From Nemertoderma westbladi (Eukaryota; Xenacoelomorpha; Nemertodermatida; Nemertodermatidae), in the NCBI GenBank assembly GCA_032718475.1, contig JAUCBJ010003580.1, positions 1 through 64,000 of the forward strand: DNA of 64,000 nt. The letters are read 5' to 3'. The position numbers and the translations under genes were made by a program. Positions 21,776-31,757 of this stretch are shown piece after piece. The notes beneath the pieces were generated by a model. That model did not search any database. It was not told where the DNA came from and was given only the letters and a program-made list of their open reading frames with translations. How positions within the stretch are numbered: the stretch's first letter is position 1; the number at the start of each line of letters is the position of its first letter.

Positions 21776-23626
21776 TCAGAGGTTTAGAATGTTGTTCACC
21801 TGGTCCTCCTTATTTAAGGGTTTCAGAGTGTAGTAGGCATCCTTCATGGAATCTGAAAATTCCTGGAGGTTCTGTGGGTCCCCTAGTGATCCCGCGTCTT
21901 GTATCAGTTTCTCTAGAGTTTTATTAATTATAGTCCCGGTATTTCCGTATCTTTTGTCTAGAGTTTTCCATGCGTCGTAGTATGCTTCATGAGAACCTCC
22001 CTCAAAACAAGCGATGATTCGGCGTGGTTTGTCACCCAGGTATTGCAATAAATATACCAGTTTCTGTGCATCGGCTATGTCCGTTGATCCAATCTGCGCA
22101 AAGAACCGTTTCTTGAATCTGAGGTAATCGACGGGATCTCCTTTGAAGGTGCGGATCTCCATCTTGGGCATGGAGAGGCGGTTTTCCAATGCCCGGATAA
22201 TGCCGATGTTGTCCGAACTGGAGTGGTTCGGAGGGTTATAGTTATTGGCACTCTCTCCCATACTCGATGGATCAATGGTAGGTGGAGTTTTAATGATGAC
22301 GCGACTACGGGTTTGTGGTGTGGATGTGAATGGGTTGTTGGATCGGGGAGTGGCGTCCCGTTTCGAGTCCCTTTCAGACTCGTACTTGGGTACACTCGTT
22401 GCCGTGAGGTTGGATGGGAAATACGGTTCCTCATTTTTAAGCGTAACCGGTGGGGGATGGAACACTGGTGCTTGTGCCGATAACGTAGACTGTTTGGTAG
22501 GCGGAATCTCGGGTTTCGGAAGTTTCGCTGCTGTCAGTATAAATGACTTCTCTAATTCCGGTACCGGGATTGGTTCATATTCCTGATCTATATCCCTTTC
22601 CCAGTCCTCGTAGAGTTGAATATCTCGTTCTATGAGTGCGGCTTCGTATTCCGCGAGTTTTGCAATATCCGCATTCTTTTTGTGGATGAGAATCGCTTGG
22701 GCCTCGGCGTGTTGTTTACGCATTTCTGCTTCCCATTTACGTTGTTCGATCTCCCGTTCGGCCTCTCGTCCACGTTGTTCAGCCTCCTGTTTGCGTTGTT
22801 CGGCCTGCCGTTCGGCCTCGCGTTCACGTTGTTTAGCCTCTCGTTTGCGGTGTTCCGCCTCCTGTTCGCGTTGTTCAGCCTCCTGTTCGCGTTGTTCGGC
22901 CTGCCGTTCGGCCTCTCATCTATGTTGTTCCGCCTCCTGTTCGCGTTGTTCGGCTTGCCGTTCGGCCGCTTGTTCGGCCTCTCGCTTTTGTGTTTCGGCG
23001 GCTAATACATCTTGCTCGGCTTGCAGTTGGATATACTCATCTTCCATCCGAGCTTTGAGGGCTAATGCCTTCCGTTCTCGCAGTTGGTCTCGGAGTGGTG
23101 GCCCCCCTTGAGAACTGCGTGCTGAGCCGAATATCTCGCTCCTAGCGCTGGAGTGCTGATTTCTAGCGGACCCCGTTCTCTTTCGATGTACTGCTGTCCT
23201 GATGCTGGAGGATCGTACTGATTCCGCGTCTGTTCTTTCAGCCCTCTTGTAGTACTGTTCTTCATAGCCTCTCACAAGGCTGAGGGTCCTCCGGTGTTGT
23301 TTGCGGAACCCATCTAGATGTACAACGTGTTCTTCTAACTTGGGGTAGTTTTCCTGATCGGTGGAGGGAACGAGCTCTTGGTACGCCTGTATCATTCTTT
23401 CGTACCGCTGTAGGATATTTCGGATACTTTGAAGCTGAGTTTGTACCTCATTGAGGGGGGTTTTGACTCCCTTGAGTTGTTTCTCCATCCGTTGATACGC
23501 TCGGGTTACTCCGCCTTTGAGAGCCCCTAGCCGACGGGTCATGTTCTTGACGTTTGGTACCTCGTCGGCTTCCGAGTCTGTGTGGTGATCCATCTCGTCG
23601 GTATCGGATACATTATTTGTCGTCAT
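21776..23626 (-). pseudogene. BEL gag (DUF1759-type) with in-frame TGA stops
   Basis: The frame starts ATG at 23626 and is continuous to 21776 apart from one TGA at 22916-22918. It ends at a second TGA (21776-21778), after which the same frame is open into the protease ORF. The N-terminal third is helical. A highly charged Arg/Glu/Ala/Gln coiled coil follows (coded by short tandem repeats, about 22740-22990), then a Pro-rich linker, then the DUF1759-like capsid region with LPKMEIRTFKGDPVDYLRF-type sequence near 22160-22090. The first TGA stands where the neighbouring repeats have CGA, so it is a CpG decay product. The second is also one transition from CGA. Both are described only; the copy as it stands is broken. 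Confidence 0.82.
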
Positions 23627-23814
23627 TGTAACGCCTCGTCGATAGCTAGATACGCGATGTCATAAAACAGTTCCTCGTAGGTATTGTACTCAGCTTGGAC
23701 CACCCTAACGGTAATCCTGAATCGTCCGACGTTCGTTCCTTGTACTTCAACTTCGACGTGCCAGATTCCTGGCTCAACTTGGATTATATCAATGGGTGTG
23801 ATCGATACTTCCAT
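23623..23814 (-). CDS. 63-aa ORF overlapping the gag start by ATGA
   Basis: A short ORF at the 5' end of the element. Its TGA stop overlaps the gag ATG as ATGA (23626-23623), an arrangement that allows termination-reinitiation. The product is acidic with alternating hydrophobic residues (for example IWHVEVEVQGTNVGRFRITV), suggesting a small beta-rich fold. I do not recognise a family. Its intact state beside a decayed gag may be chance in so young an element. Confidence 0.4.
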   Translation of the reverse strand: MEVSITPIDIIQVEPGIWHVEVEVQGTNVGRFRITVRVVQAEYNTYEELFYDIAYLAIDEALQ

Positions 23815-24015
23815 TCCCTGTTAACAACTCTCCAAATATGTGATCTGCCGACTACGACTTGGTTAGATCGAGTTTGTTGATTAATTAAACCACGACTTCG
23901 TCTCAACTCAAATACCAGAGTTTCCTCGTAGTGGGTGCTGGCAAGCACGTAGAGAGTTTTGAAGAGTATTGAAGGATTCTCAACTTCCACCAGTTGAAGT
24001 TGACCGTAATTATTC

Positions 24016-24042
24016 TTAATTTTGACACCCTGTCAAAATTAA
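24016..24042. other. Perfect inverted repeat in the BEL leader
   Basis: TTAATTTTGACA, CCC, TGTCAAAATTAA: 12-bp arms with a 3-nt loop, within 50 bp of the 5' LTR boundary. A second stem (TCAACTTC/GAAGTTGA, about 23978-24002) follows in the leader. No clear tRNA primer-binding site is seen directly beside the LTR. Confidence 0.7.
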
Positions 24043-24064
24043 CCGCATTAATTATTCTTAATTT

Positions 24065-25667
24065 TGTTGCCGTTATCCCAACACCAGGGGGGAAAAACGC
24101 CGATGCTGGAGACGTGACTTTACAGACCACCGAGCCCCGGCCAGTCACCGGATATTGATTGTGGAGAAGGAATGTTTTCTGAGATGCAAGTTTGCGGTTG
24201 ATAAAAAGCTGCATTAGTTGGATATACTCTTTAATGTAACTTCCTATAGTTGAAACCTGTTCAACATCATTGAAACCTGATTAAGAATAATTTTGGGCTT
24301 CCCCAAATCAATATACACCAAATATTCACAATAATTATACACGATAATATAAATCCCTACGGTATATTATTTAATTACCCACTGTTCGCTCAGATTTTAG
24401 CCTACCTAATGTTCCCCAGATTTTTCCCTTGGTCCTAGTCTTAGTGCCGTAGTGTCGGTGTCGGTCGACCCTGTCGCGTGTCCGTTCCACCCCTCACGAA
24501 CCCTGAAGGGAACGATCATTGAGAACCAGCACGGCTTGGCTAAGGGTCGGTCCAGTCGGTAGACTCTGTCGCGTATCCGTACCGCCCCTCTCGAACCCCG
24601 AAGGGATCGGTCATCGAGAACCAGTACGGCTTAGCTAGGAGTCTGTTGTGTCGGTGGACCCGTTCGCGTGTCCGTTCCACCCCTCACGAACCCCGAAGGG
24701 TTCGATCATCGAGAACCAGAACGGCTTGGCTAGGGGTCCGTCGGTTCATCGCAGAAACCCAACCACCTAGGCTTTCCGAGTCCCTTTCAGGCTCGTAGTC
24801 GCTTCGGCAGCCGAGAAACTGCTCCGAACAGTCGGTAGGCCAGTAGAGTCTAGTCCTTTGTCTTTCGACCCCGTCGCGTGTCCGTTCCACCCCTCACGAA
24901 CCCCGAAGGGAACGATCATCGAGAACCAGTACGGCTTGGCTAAGGGGTCTGTCGTCGGTTCCCGTCGCAGATCCCCGGTACAAGCAGTCAGCGTTCCGAG
25001 TTCTTTTCAGTCTCGTAATAGCTGCCGTTGACCAGAGACCGCTAAGGGCAGTCCTCGTCAAACCCGTCCTGTGGCCAGCCCTTTCGCATGTCCATCCCAC
25101 CCCTCGCGAACCCCGAAGGGATCGGTCATCGAGAACCAGTACGGCTTAGCTCAGGGGGCAGTCGTTAGTCGGCCACCCGTTCGCGTGTCCGCTCCACCCC
25201 TCACAAACCCCGAAGGGTTCGATCATCGAGAACCAGAACGGCTTGGCTACTAAGGGGCTGTCGTTTCCCATCGCAAATCCCTGACACATGCAGTCAGCGG
25301 TCCGAGTTCTTTTCAGTCTCGTAATAGCTGCTGTTGGCCAGGGACCGCTAAGGGCAGTCCTTGTCCTTTAGGCCTGGCGCATTACCAAATCCACCCCTAC
25401 AGGCAGCAGGAAGTTGGCCAGGGCCTAATAGTACTCAGGCTAACCTGAATACTGCTTGCATTTTCCATCCCCCCCTGGCCCTTATAACTATGAAATTATT
25501 CCCGTACCCTGTAAGTTGCCCCAAAGTTCGCCCATAAATCGCCCCCAGTTTATTGAATGTGCCCAAAACCCATGGTCCCGCTCCCAGTAGTAATATCGGA
25601 ATAATCAATTTTAAATAAATACAAAAATATTCAACTCGCGTTATGGAAAGTTGAAATACCGCGAACA
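24065..25667 (-). repeat. 5' LTR of the BEL element
   Basis: A 1603-bp LTR paired with 13725-15327. Six derived CpG transitions lie here, at 24504, 24520, 24647, 25094, 25205 and 25270. The right end CGCGAACA abuts the ATGCG duplication (25668-25672). It carries the same hairpin subrepeats as the other LTR. Confidence 0.95.
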
Positions 25668-25785
25668 ATGCGGATGATCTAGCAAATGTCATGGGTGATA
25701 GGGAGTTGTGGCGGTGCAATTTTGTTGACAAGCCGGCACAGCATTCTTAAAAATGCAGCTGCAATGCAGCATGCCGATCCTAGTA
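25668..25785 (+). mobile_element. LINE-B 3' end
   Basis: This continues LINE-B after the BEL insertion: GCGGATGATCTAGCAAATGT, the end of ORF2, and the 3' UTR with GCAGCTGCAATGCAGCATG, finishing in CCTAGTA. The LINE family ends in a short TAG-repeat tail rather than poly(A), as seen in RTE-type elements. Confidence 0.85.
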
Positions 25786-25956
25786 GGACAGCCCATGACT
25801 TTCTTGAGACGCATCTTAAAGGACACTGGCCTTGAAGATGCGGATGATCTAGCAAATGTCATGGGTGATAGGTAGTTGTGGCGGCGCAATTTTGTCGACA
25901 AACCGGCACAGCATTCTTAAAAATTCAGCTGCAATGCAGCATGTCGATCCTAGTAG
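25786..25956 (+). mobile_element. LINE-A 3' end
   Basis: This begins with the repeated GGACAGCCCATGA and gives a second version of the LINE 3' end, diverged by several bases (for example TAGTTGTGG for GAGTTGTGG). It ends TAGTAG directly before the TGCTGGACTC duplication at 25957. Confidence 0.85.
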
Positions 25957-25966
25957 TGCTGGACTC

Positions 25967-26229
25967 CTCACACTTGGGAAACTTGTTGCTCAAGAAAATA
26001 CCAATTATTCAAAATATATAAATAGTGTTTTATTTATGTATCATATCAAATCACTCAAATGTGGACTTTAACAGTCTTTATGGGTCTCACTTTAGCGGAA
26101 AATAAAGGGGATATATTAAAGAAAATAATGTTATATTAAAAACAAAAGTATTTAAATATTTTACGGGGAATATAAGTTTTTAAAAATGTGGCAGCAAGAA
26201 GTTTCTAACTTCCTCGCACACAGAAACTT
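25967..26229. other. Intronic spacer
   Basis: AT-rich sequence with no recognised gene or repeat. It presumably belongs to the intron upstream of the first visible LRRIQ1 exon. Confidence 0.5.
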
Positions 26230-27437
26230 ATGTTGCGCAATGTTTCGAAGTGTGTCCAGCAACTTATTGCTGACTCCCTCACAAGGAGCAACTTTGTTGC
26301 GCAATGTGTCCAGCAACTTATTGCTGACTCCCTCACAAGGAGCAACTTTGTTGCGCAATGTGTCCAGCAACTTATTGCTGACTCCCTCACAAGGAGCAAC
26401 TTTGTTGCGCAATGTGTCCAGCAACTTATTGCTGACTCCCTCACAAGGAGCAACTTTGTTGCGCAATGTGTCCAGCAACTTATTGCTGACTCCCTCACAA
26501 GGAGCAACTTTGTTGCGCAATGTGTCCAGCAACTTATTGCTGACTCCCTCACAAGGAGCAACTTTGTTGCGCAATGTGTCCAGCAACTTATTGCTGACTC
26601 CCTCACAAGGAGCAACTTTGTTGCGCATTGTGTCCAGCAACTTATTGCTGACTCCCTCACAAGGAGCAACTTTGTTGCGCAATGTGTCCAGCAACTTATT
26701 GCTGACTCCCTCACAAGGAGCAACTTTGTTGCGCAATGTGTCCAGCAACTTATTGCTGACTCCCTCACAAGGAGCAACTTTGTTGCGCAATGTGTCCAGC
26801 AACTTATTGCTGACTCCCTCACAAGGAGCAACTTTGTTGCGCAATGTGTCCAGCAACTTATTGCTGACTCCCTCACAAGGAGCAACTTTGTTGCGCAATG
26901 TGTCCAGCAACTTATTGCTGACTCCCTCACAAGGAGCAACTTTGTTGCGCAATGTGTCCAGCAACTTATTGCTGACTCCCTCACAAGGAGCAACTTTGTT
27001 GCGCAATGTGTCCAGCAACTTATTGCTGACTCCCTCGCAAGGAGCAACTTTGTTGCGCAATGTGTCCAGCAACTTATTGCTGACTCCCTCACAAGGAGCA
27101 ACTTTGTTGCGCAATGTGTCCAGCAACTTATTGCTGACTCCCTCACAAGGAGCAACTTTGTTGCGCAATGTGTCCAGCAACTTATTGCTGACTCCCTCAC
27201 AAGGAGCAACTTTGTTGCGCAATGTGTCCAGCAACTTATTGCTGACTCCCTCACAAGGAGCAACTTTGTTGCGCAATGTGTCCAGCAACTTATTGCTGAC
27301 TCCCTCACAAGGAGCAACTTTGTTGCGCAATGTGTCCAGCAACTTATTGCTGACTCCCTCACAAGGAGCAACTTTGTTGCGCAATGTGTCCAGCAACTTA
27401 TTGCTGACTCCCTCACAAGGAGCAACTTTTGTTGCAG
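26230..27437. repeat. 54-bp minisatellite, about 22 copies, upstream intron
   Basis: The unit contains GCGCAATGTGTCCAGCAACT, then TATTGCTGACTCCCTCACAA and GGAGCAACTTTGTT. Copies are almost identical (single changes near 26627 and 27037). Because 54 is a multiple of 3, reading frames of about 400 codons stay open on both strands without being genes. The array ends 67 bp before the exon at 27505. Diverged relatives lie at about 10355-10402 and 25957-26000, on either side of the transposon cluster. Confidence 0.96.
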
Positions 27438-27504
27438 AAACAAAAGTTGCTCGGTGTGAGGGGGGCCTTGTGTAAACCTATTATTCGTCTGTTTTGTTTT
27501 ATAG

Positions 27505-30222
27505 AAAACGCGCCATGGACGAGGAGCGTAAAGATGCAGAGAAGACTGAACGAGAGTTGGAGGAGAGAATGAAATCAGTGAAAACCGATTCCGAGTCTGT
27601 AACTGTCCGGATACAAGAACTACAAGAGGAATCTCGGAACATCGGAAAGGTTATAGACCTTGAGACCAATAACCCAGCAGAGGTTGCAGAAGGTGAAGAG
27701 CATATCGAAAATAATGTTGTTGACTTCGCAGTGAAAGAAGAAGATTCGGAAGACATTATAAATACAATAAAAAGTATCGAATTTTGTAATCCTAATGAGC
27801 ATAAAGAACTAGTTTATACTGAAAATAAATTTTTGAATAATGAAGAAGAACAAAGTGCCCCGGAAGATAACGTTGTTGGAAATAACTCGACAACGTCTCT
27901 CATTGACAACGTAGATGTTTCGGAAAAAACACAACCGAAATGTGAATCGAGTTTCGTAAAATCGGAAGCGGAAAATTCGATTAGCGGTTCTTCTACTGAC
28001 GTATACCGTCCAGATGCGGTTCAGAAGTTGGCCGATTTCCCAGCAGTTCAGCCTGCGGTGGTTCCACAGACCCCTGTAGTTCCTCAGCCTGCGGTGGTTC
28101 CACAGACCCCTGTAGTTCCTCAGCCTGCGGTGGTTCCACAGACCCCTGTAGTTCCTCAGCCTGCGGTGGTTCCACAGACCCCTGTAGTTCCTCAGCCTGC
28201 GGTGGTTCCACAGACCCCTGTAGTTCCTCAGCCTGCGGTGGTTCCACAGACCACTGTAGTTCCTCAGCCTGCGGTGGTTCCACAGACCCCTGTAGTTCCT
28301 CAGCCTGCGGTGGTTCCACAGACCCCTGTAGTTCCTCAGCCTGCGGTGGTTCCACAGACCCCTGTAGTTCCTCAGCCTGCGGTGGTTCCACAGACCCCTG
28401 TAGTTCCTCAGCCTGCGGTGGTTCCACAGACCCCTGTAGTTCCTCAGCCTGCGGTGGTTCCGTTGGACCATTGCAGCTCGTTGCGTCGTCTACAGTGGAT
28501 GGAATCCTGTACATTCTACGCGATATCGTCCACGACTTCCTCTACGTTGCGGGACGAACGTCAACTTCCCCGTCGTAGCGCGAAGGCTCGTCGTCTAGAA
28601 CCACTCTCGGTTCAACCAATACTCGATAACCTACCATCGGATATACAACCAACCGCTAACTCTTTAAACTTAGTTACCACGGTAACACTAAGCGATCTGC
28701 CGGGTTGCGACTTGATTACCTTAACGCAATGCCGCAGACTTGAAAGTCTCCGGCTTATTAACACCGGCGTCGCAACGATAAACGGACTTAGTGAACTCCA
28801 AAATCTAAAATATATTTACGCCGCTAATAACGCGTTGGAATTTGTTTGTTTAGATAATTCAACGCTGATTGAAATCTCGTTAATTAATAATAATCTAAAA
28901 TGCGTTCCTTTCCTTCGTGGCTGCGAAAACTTACGAATGTTGAATCTTTCCCGAAATAAAATCACAAAACTCTCTGGATTGGAGGGATTAAGTTGTTTGT
29001 TGATTATTAACCTAAGTAACAATCAGTTGATTTCGACTCGAGGTTTGTCCGCTTGTCCGAATTTAATTAATATCGATGTTTCTTCCAATCATCTCCCTTC
29101 CCTCGCTGACCTACAAGAGTTGCCGTTAATTCAATCTGTAAACGCGAATTCTAATAATATCTCCGACCTGTCCGATTTCGCTAATAATATTTTACTTAGA
29201 GAAATATTGGCAGACGATAATAACATAGTGAGTGTCGGCAGCTTTGCCTTGTCGTGGTTACCGTGTTTGACGCGTCTATCGCTAAGCGGCAACCAGATCG
29301 AGCAGTGTAACGCGTTACCATACTGCTGTAACCTCCAACACATTAACTTGTCGCACAATCAGATCGCCGATGTTACCGGAGTTACCAATCTATCCGATAT
29401 CCACTCCGTTACCAGGGTCACCGTGGAAGGCAACCCTTGGGTGGAGGACCCAGACTTTAATACCGAGTACCGATCCGCGTTTCCATGGATACACCACGCG
29501 AAAGCGTCGGAACTTCTTCCTGATTGGATACAAATGTGTCGACGTAACAACGAACATTTGGAGACATTGTGGCGCCAATACGTCGCTGTAAGTAGTCGTT
29601 GCGTTGCACCGAGTTGCCATAGTGACGACCAAGGATCGACGTCGGTCAATCGTCTGGGCCGTTTGTTTGACGAGTTATTGAAACATTCGGTAGAAACTCG
29701 TTTGAACCACGAGTACGGTAGCGGTGGCGAACCCGCTGATACTGCGAGGGAGGCGGGGGTTACCCCGTCGGTACCAGCCGATACGTCCAATATTCTAGGT
29801 GGGTCTAAACCGGTGGTTAACAAGCCACCGTTACCTAGGCAACAAAGAGAGACTAAACACCATCCCGGTTGTCACGTTGGTGTTTCTGCCAAGGACGTTC
29901 GAGAGGTTCTAACCAATGCCGATCGCGGACTATCAGCTGTTACGGAGGTTGGAAGTCGGACAGCAGCTGCGACTATTGGTGGGCATTCAGCTGTTACGGA
30001 GGTTGGAAGTCGGACAGCAGCTGCGACTATTGGTGGGCATTCAGCTGTTACGGAGGTTGGAAGTCGGTCAGCCACTGCGACTATTGGTGGGCATTCAGCT
30101 GTTACGGCGGTTGGAAGTCGGTCAGCAGCTGCGACTATTGGTGGGCATTCAGCTGTAGGGAATCAAAGTAAATCAGCTGTGATGATTCAGGCAGCTTGGA
30201 GGGGATTCTCAACAAGGAAATG
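27505..30222 (+). CDS. LRRIQ1: LRRIQ1, large exon (acidic region, LRRs, first IQ motif)
   Basis: Acceptor TTTTGTTTTATAG lies before 27505 and the donor is AAATG|GTTAGT after 30222 (phase 2). An ATG in good context (GCCATGG) is at 27515; family members usually have more N-terminal sequence, so this may be an internal exon. Counted from 27515: an acidic/helical region (1-170), a 12-residue PAVVPQTPVVPQ repeat (about 178-315), leucine-rich repeats (about 384-640) of the LxxLxLSxNxI type, an LRR-cap-like region ending near VEGNPWVEDPDF, an 18-residue SAVTEVGSRTAAATIGGH repeat (four copies, about 807-880), and an IQ motif SAVMIQAAWRGFSTRKW. IQ motifs bind calmodulin-like proteins. LRRIQ1 is linked to ciliated cells in vertebrates, but its molecular role is poorly defined. 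Confidence 0.88.
28048..28460 (+). repeat. 36-bp coding minisatellite in LRRIQ1
   Basis: About 11.5 nearly identical copies of a 36-bp unit encode PAVVPQTPVVPQ, a Pro/Val/Gln linker between the acidic N-terminal part and the LRRs. The unit is in frame, so copy-number change leaves the protein open. One copy has ACC ACT for ACC CCT. Confidence 0.95.
29934..30155 (+). repeat. 54-bp coding minisatellite in LRRIQ1
   Basis: Four in-frame copies encode SAVTEVGSRTAAATIGGH, with small changes (RSATA, TAVGSRS) in the later copies. It lies just before the first IQ motif. Confidence 0.93.
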
Positions 30223-30336
30223 GTTAGTTTATTCATTTTAATGCTTTTAGTGAAATAATATTTAATAATAATCATTTTTGAACTCATTTGTAACTATTTG
30301 GTTAGATTCACAACTGGATATACTAATTCATATTAG

Positions 30337-30548
30337 GGAGCACAGATTTGTAACCATGTCTTGTAACCGAGACATCCAAGATGTTACTGGGCACTCAGAT
30401 TTGTAACCATGTCTCGTAACTGAAACATCCAAGATGTTACTGGGCACTCAGATTTGTAACCATGTCTTGTAACTGAAACATCCAAGATGTTACTGGGCAC
30501 ACAGATTTGTAACCATGTCTCGTAACCGAGACATCCAAGATGTTACTG
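30337..30548. repeat. 53-bp minisatellite in intron 1, left block
   Basis: About four copies of a 53-bp unit containing CCAAGATGTTACTGGGCACT, CAGATTTGTAACC and ATGTCTCGTAACCGAGACAT. The last segment is an inverted repeat (ATGTCTCG/CGAGACAT, 4-nt loop). Confidence 0.92.
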
Positions 30549-31757
30549 TAACTTCAGGGATAATGTCTGCGCCTCGTCAACGTCTGCACAAGAGGCTCAA
30601 TAAACATCGGGAGAACATCAACAGCTACAGGAAAGCTCTGGATAAGGCAATAAAAAACAACAAGCCGATATGTACTGTGGCAACAACTGACCCGGAGGTG
30701 CTATTGCTTCAACATTTCAGTAGCTGTAATAATTACGAAGTAACATGCGTCCAGCAATTTCGTAACCACCAGCGTCGTATTCATAATGAAGCATTACTCA
30801 TTAATTGCCACCGCCCACCCCTCAATAAACTGGTACGACTTCTATAGAATGAAACTTCGACCCGATGGCTCGCCCCCACCTAACATTTGGATGTAACAAA
30901 CTCACACCACCTCTAATAATTAATTAACTGTGCAGTACGCTCTACCCTTGCTGTAATATACATTGTGTCAGCCAGCTGTAATGTACGTACTATAGCCGAA
31001 CATATTAGTATTCAATAGGAAATACCAAAACAAAAACTTTTTTAAAAATTGTAATATGTAATCTTGTAGGGATTCCTTTTATTTAGTAACAGTAATATGT
31101 GTCCTTTTATCCCCCTCAATTTTATGGCTTAGGTGTTCTTTCCCTTCTTTTAAATATATTTTTAAATGATTTTTTATTTCAGAACCAACATTTTTTTAGA
31201 ATTTTTTTTTACCCTTTTACCAGCCTCACTTTTATTTGTAAATTTGAAACTCAACGACTTAATATTGGAACCAACAATTTTTAACTATTTTTAATCATGT
31301 AATGGTTTTAACGTTACCCACCCTTTTTACACCTCTTCATTTAGCACCCTTTTTATTTTTATTTTTAATTTTTTAAATTTAATATTGAACGTCTAATACC
31401 TTAACAACACTTGTAGCCTACAATTATATCTCTTGGCCTACATACAGTATTATGATAAATCTAAATATGTTAATCTAATACATCCTATCATACTGTCTAT
31501 ATCGGAATTTGGTGGCATAATAATTGGTTGTACCGTACGTTAAATTTAATATTATGGTTTAGGTTTATAAATTGTGTTTTAATGTTATTTTAATTTAATT
31601 TACTGAAGACGTCCGTGAGGATGAAATGGCCATATAAATAGAAACTGTTTTCGTTAACCGTGGCATTAGACCCTTTCTACAGTCATTTTCCCTGAAGTTA
31701 TAATTATGGATACGCCACGAACGGCATCATTTCGACTTCTTTCCCATTTAAATTAAA
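30549..31757 (+). mobile_element. Retroelement fragment (possibly Penelope-like)
   Basis: A 1209-bp insert splits the 53-bp array. GATGTTACTG is found on both sides (30539-30548 and 31758-31767) and may be a target duplication, although it is also part of the array unit. A coding remnant (30549-30847) ends with RIHNEALLINCHRPPLNK, similar to the C-terminal ends of GIY-YIG-bearing Penelope-like elements. An AT-rich tail follows, with a hammerhead-like motif near its end. It is 5'-truncated. The family call is tentative. Confidence 0.45.
31598..31639 (+). ncRNA. Degenerate hammerhead-ribozyme-like motif
   Basis: The core CTGAAGA (31603-31609), a stem-loop GTCC-GTGA-GGAT (31611-31622), GAAA (31623-31626), a tiny third stem TGGCCA, and a UA cleavage-type dinucleotide (31633-31634) occur in order. 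ATTTA (31598-31602) pairs with TAAAT (31635-31639) to close stem I. Departures from an active core are the extra C at 31610 and a G-U pair at the base of stem II. Hammerheads are known in Penelope-like elements. It is probably inactive or weak. Confidence 0.35.

Larger units (their letters stand above)
13725..25667 (-). mobile_element. BEL/Pao-type LTR retrotransposon, recent, RT/integrase core deleted
   Basis: An 11.94-kb element bounded by two 1603-bp LTRs with TG...CA ends and a 5-bp duplication ATGCG. It is coded on the minus strand. The order in sense is 5' LTR (24065-25667), a leader of about 250 bp, a 63-aa ORF, gag with the domain family Pfam calls DUF1759, zinc knuckles, an aspartic protease, a remnant matching the C-terminal DUF5641 part of BEL integrase, then a non-pol region and ORFX, a purine tract, and the 3' LTR (13725-15327). 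The LTRs differ at only seven bases plus two homopolymer indels, so insertion was recent. It cannot be autonomous because RT, RNase H and the integrase core are missing. Confidence 0.92.
10393..25966. mobile_element. Nested transposon cluster (LINE-A, LINE-B, piggyBac-like, BEL)
   Basis: The whole interval is explained by nested insertions with readable target-site duplications. LINE-A is flanked by TGCTGGACTC (10393-10402 and 25957-25966). LINE-B sits inside LINE-A, flanked by GGACAGCCCATGA (10735-10747 and 25786-25798). A piggyBac-like element sits in LINE-B at TTAA (10768-10771 and 12333-12336). A BEL-type LTR element sits in LINE-B, flanked by ATGCG (13720-13724 and 25668-25672). Without the inserts, LINE-B reads continuously against the fuller LINE copy at 44347-46584. 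Confidence 0.9.

Noticed and set aside
23980-24064. tRNA primer-binding site next to the 5' LTR
   Set aside because: Sequence directly beside the LTR is AT-rich without a TGG-type start. A TGGTGG occurs about 75 bp away, which is too far to call.
26161-27475. Four reading frames of about 400 codons on both strands
   Set aside because: They are the 54-bp minisatellite (18 codons per unit) read in several frames. The array lies in an intron directly before a splice acceptor.
27809-28514. Minus-strand frames opposite the Pro/Val/Gln repeat
   Set aside because: They are shadows of the 36-bp coding repeat. The plus-strand exon has correct splice sites and domains on both sides.
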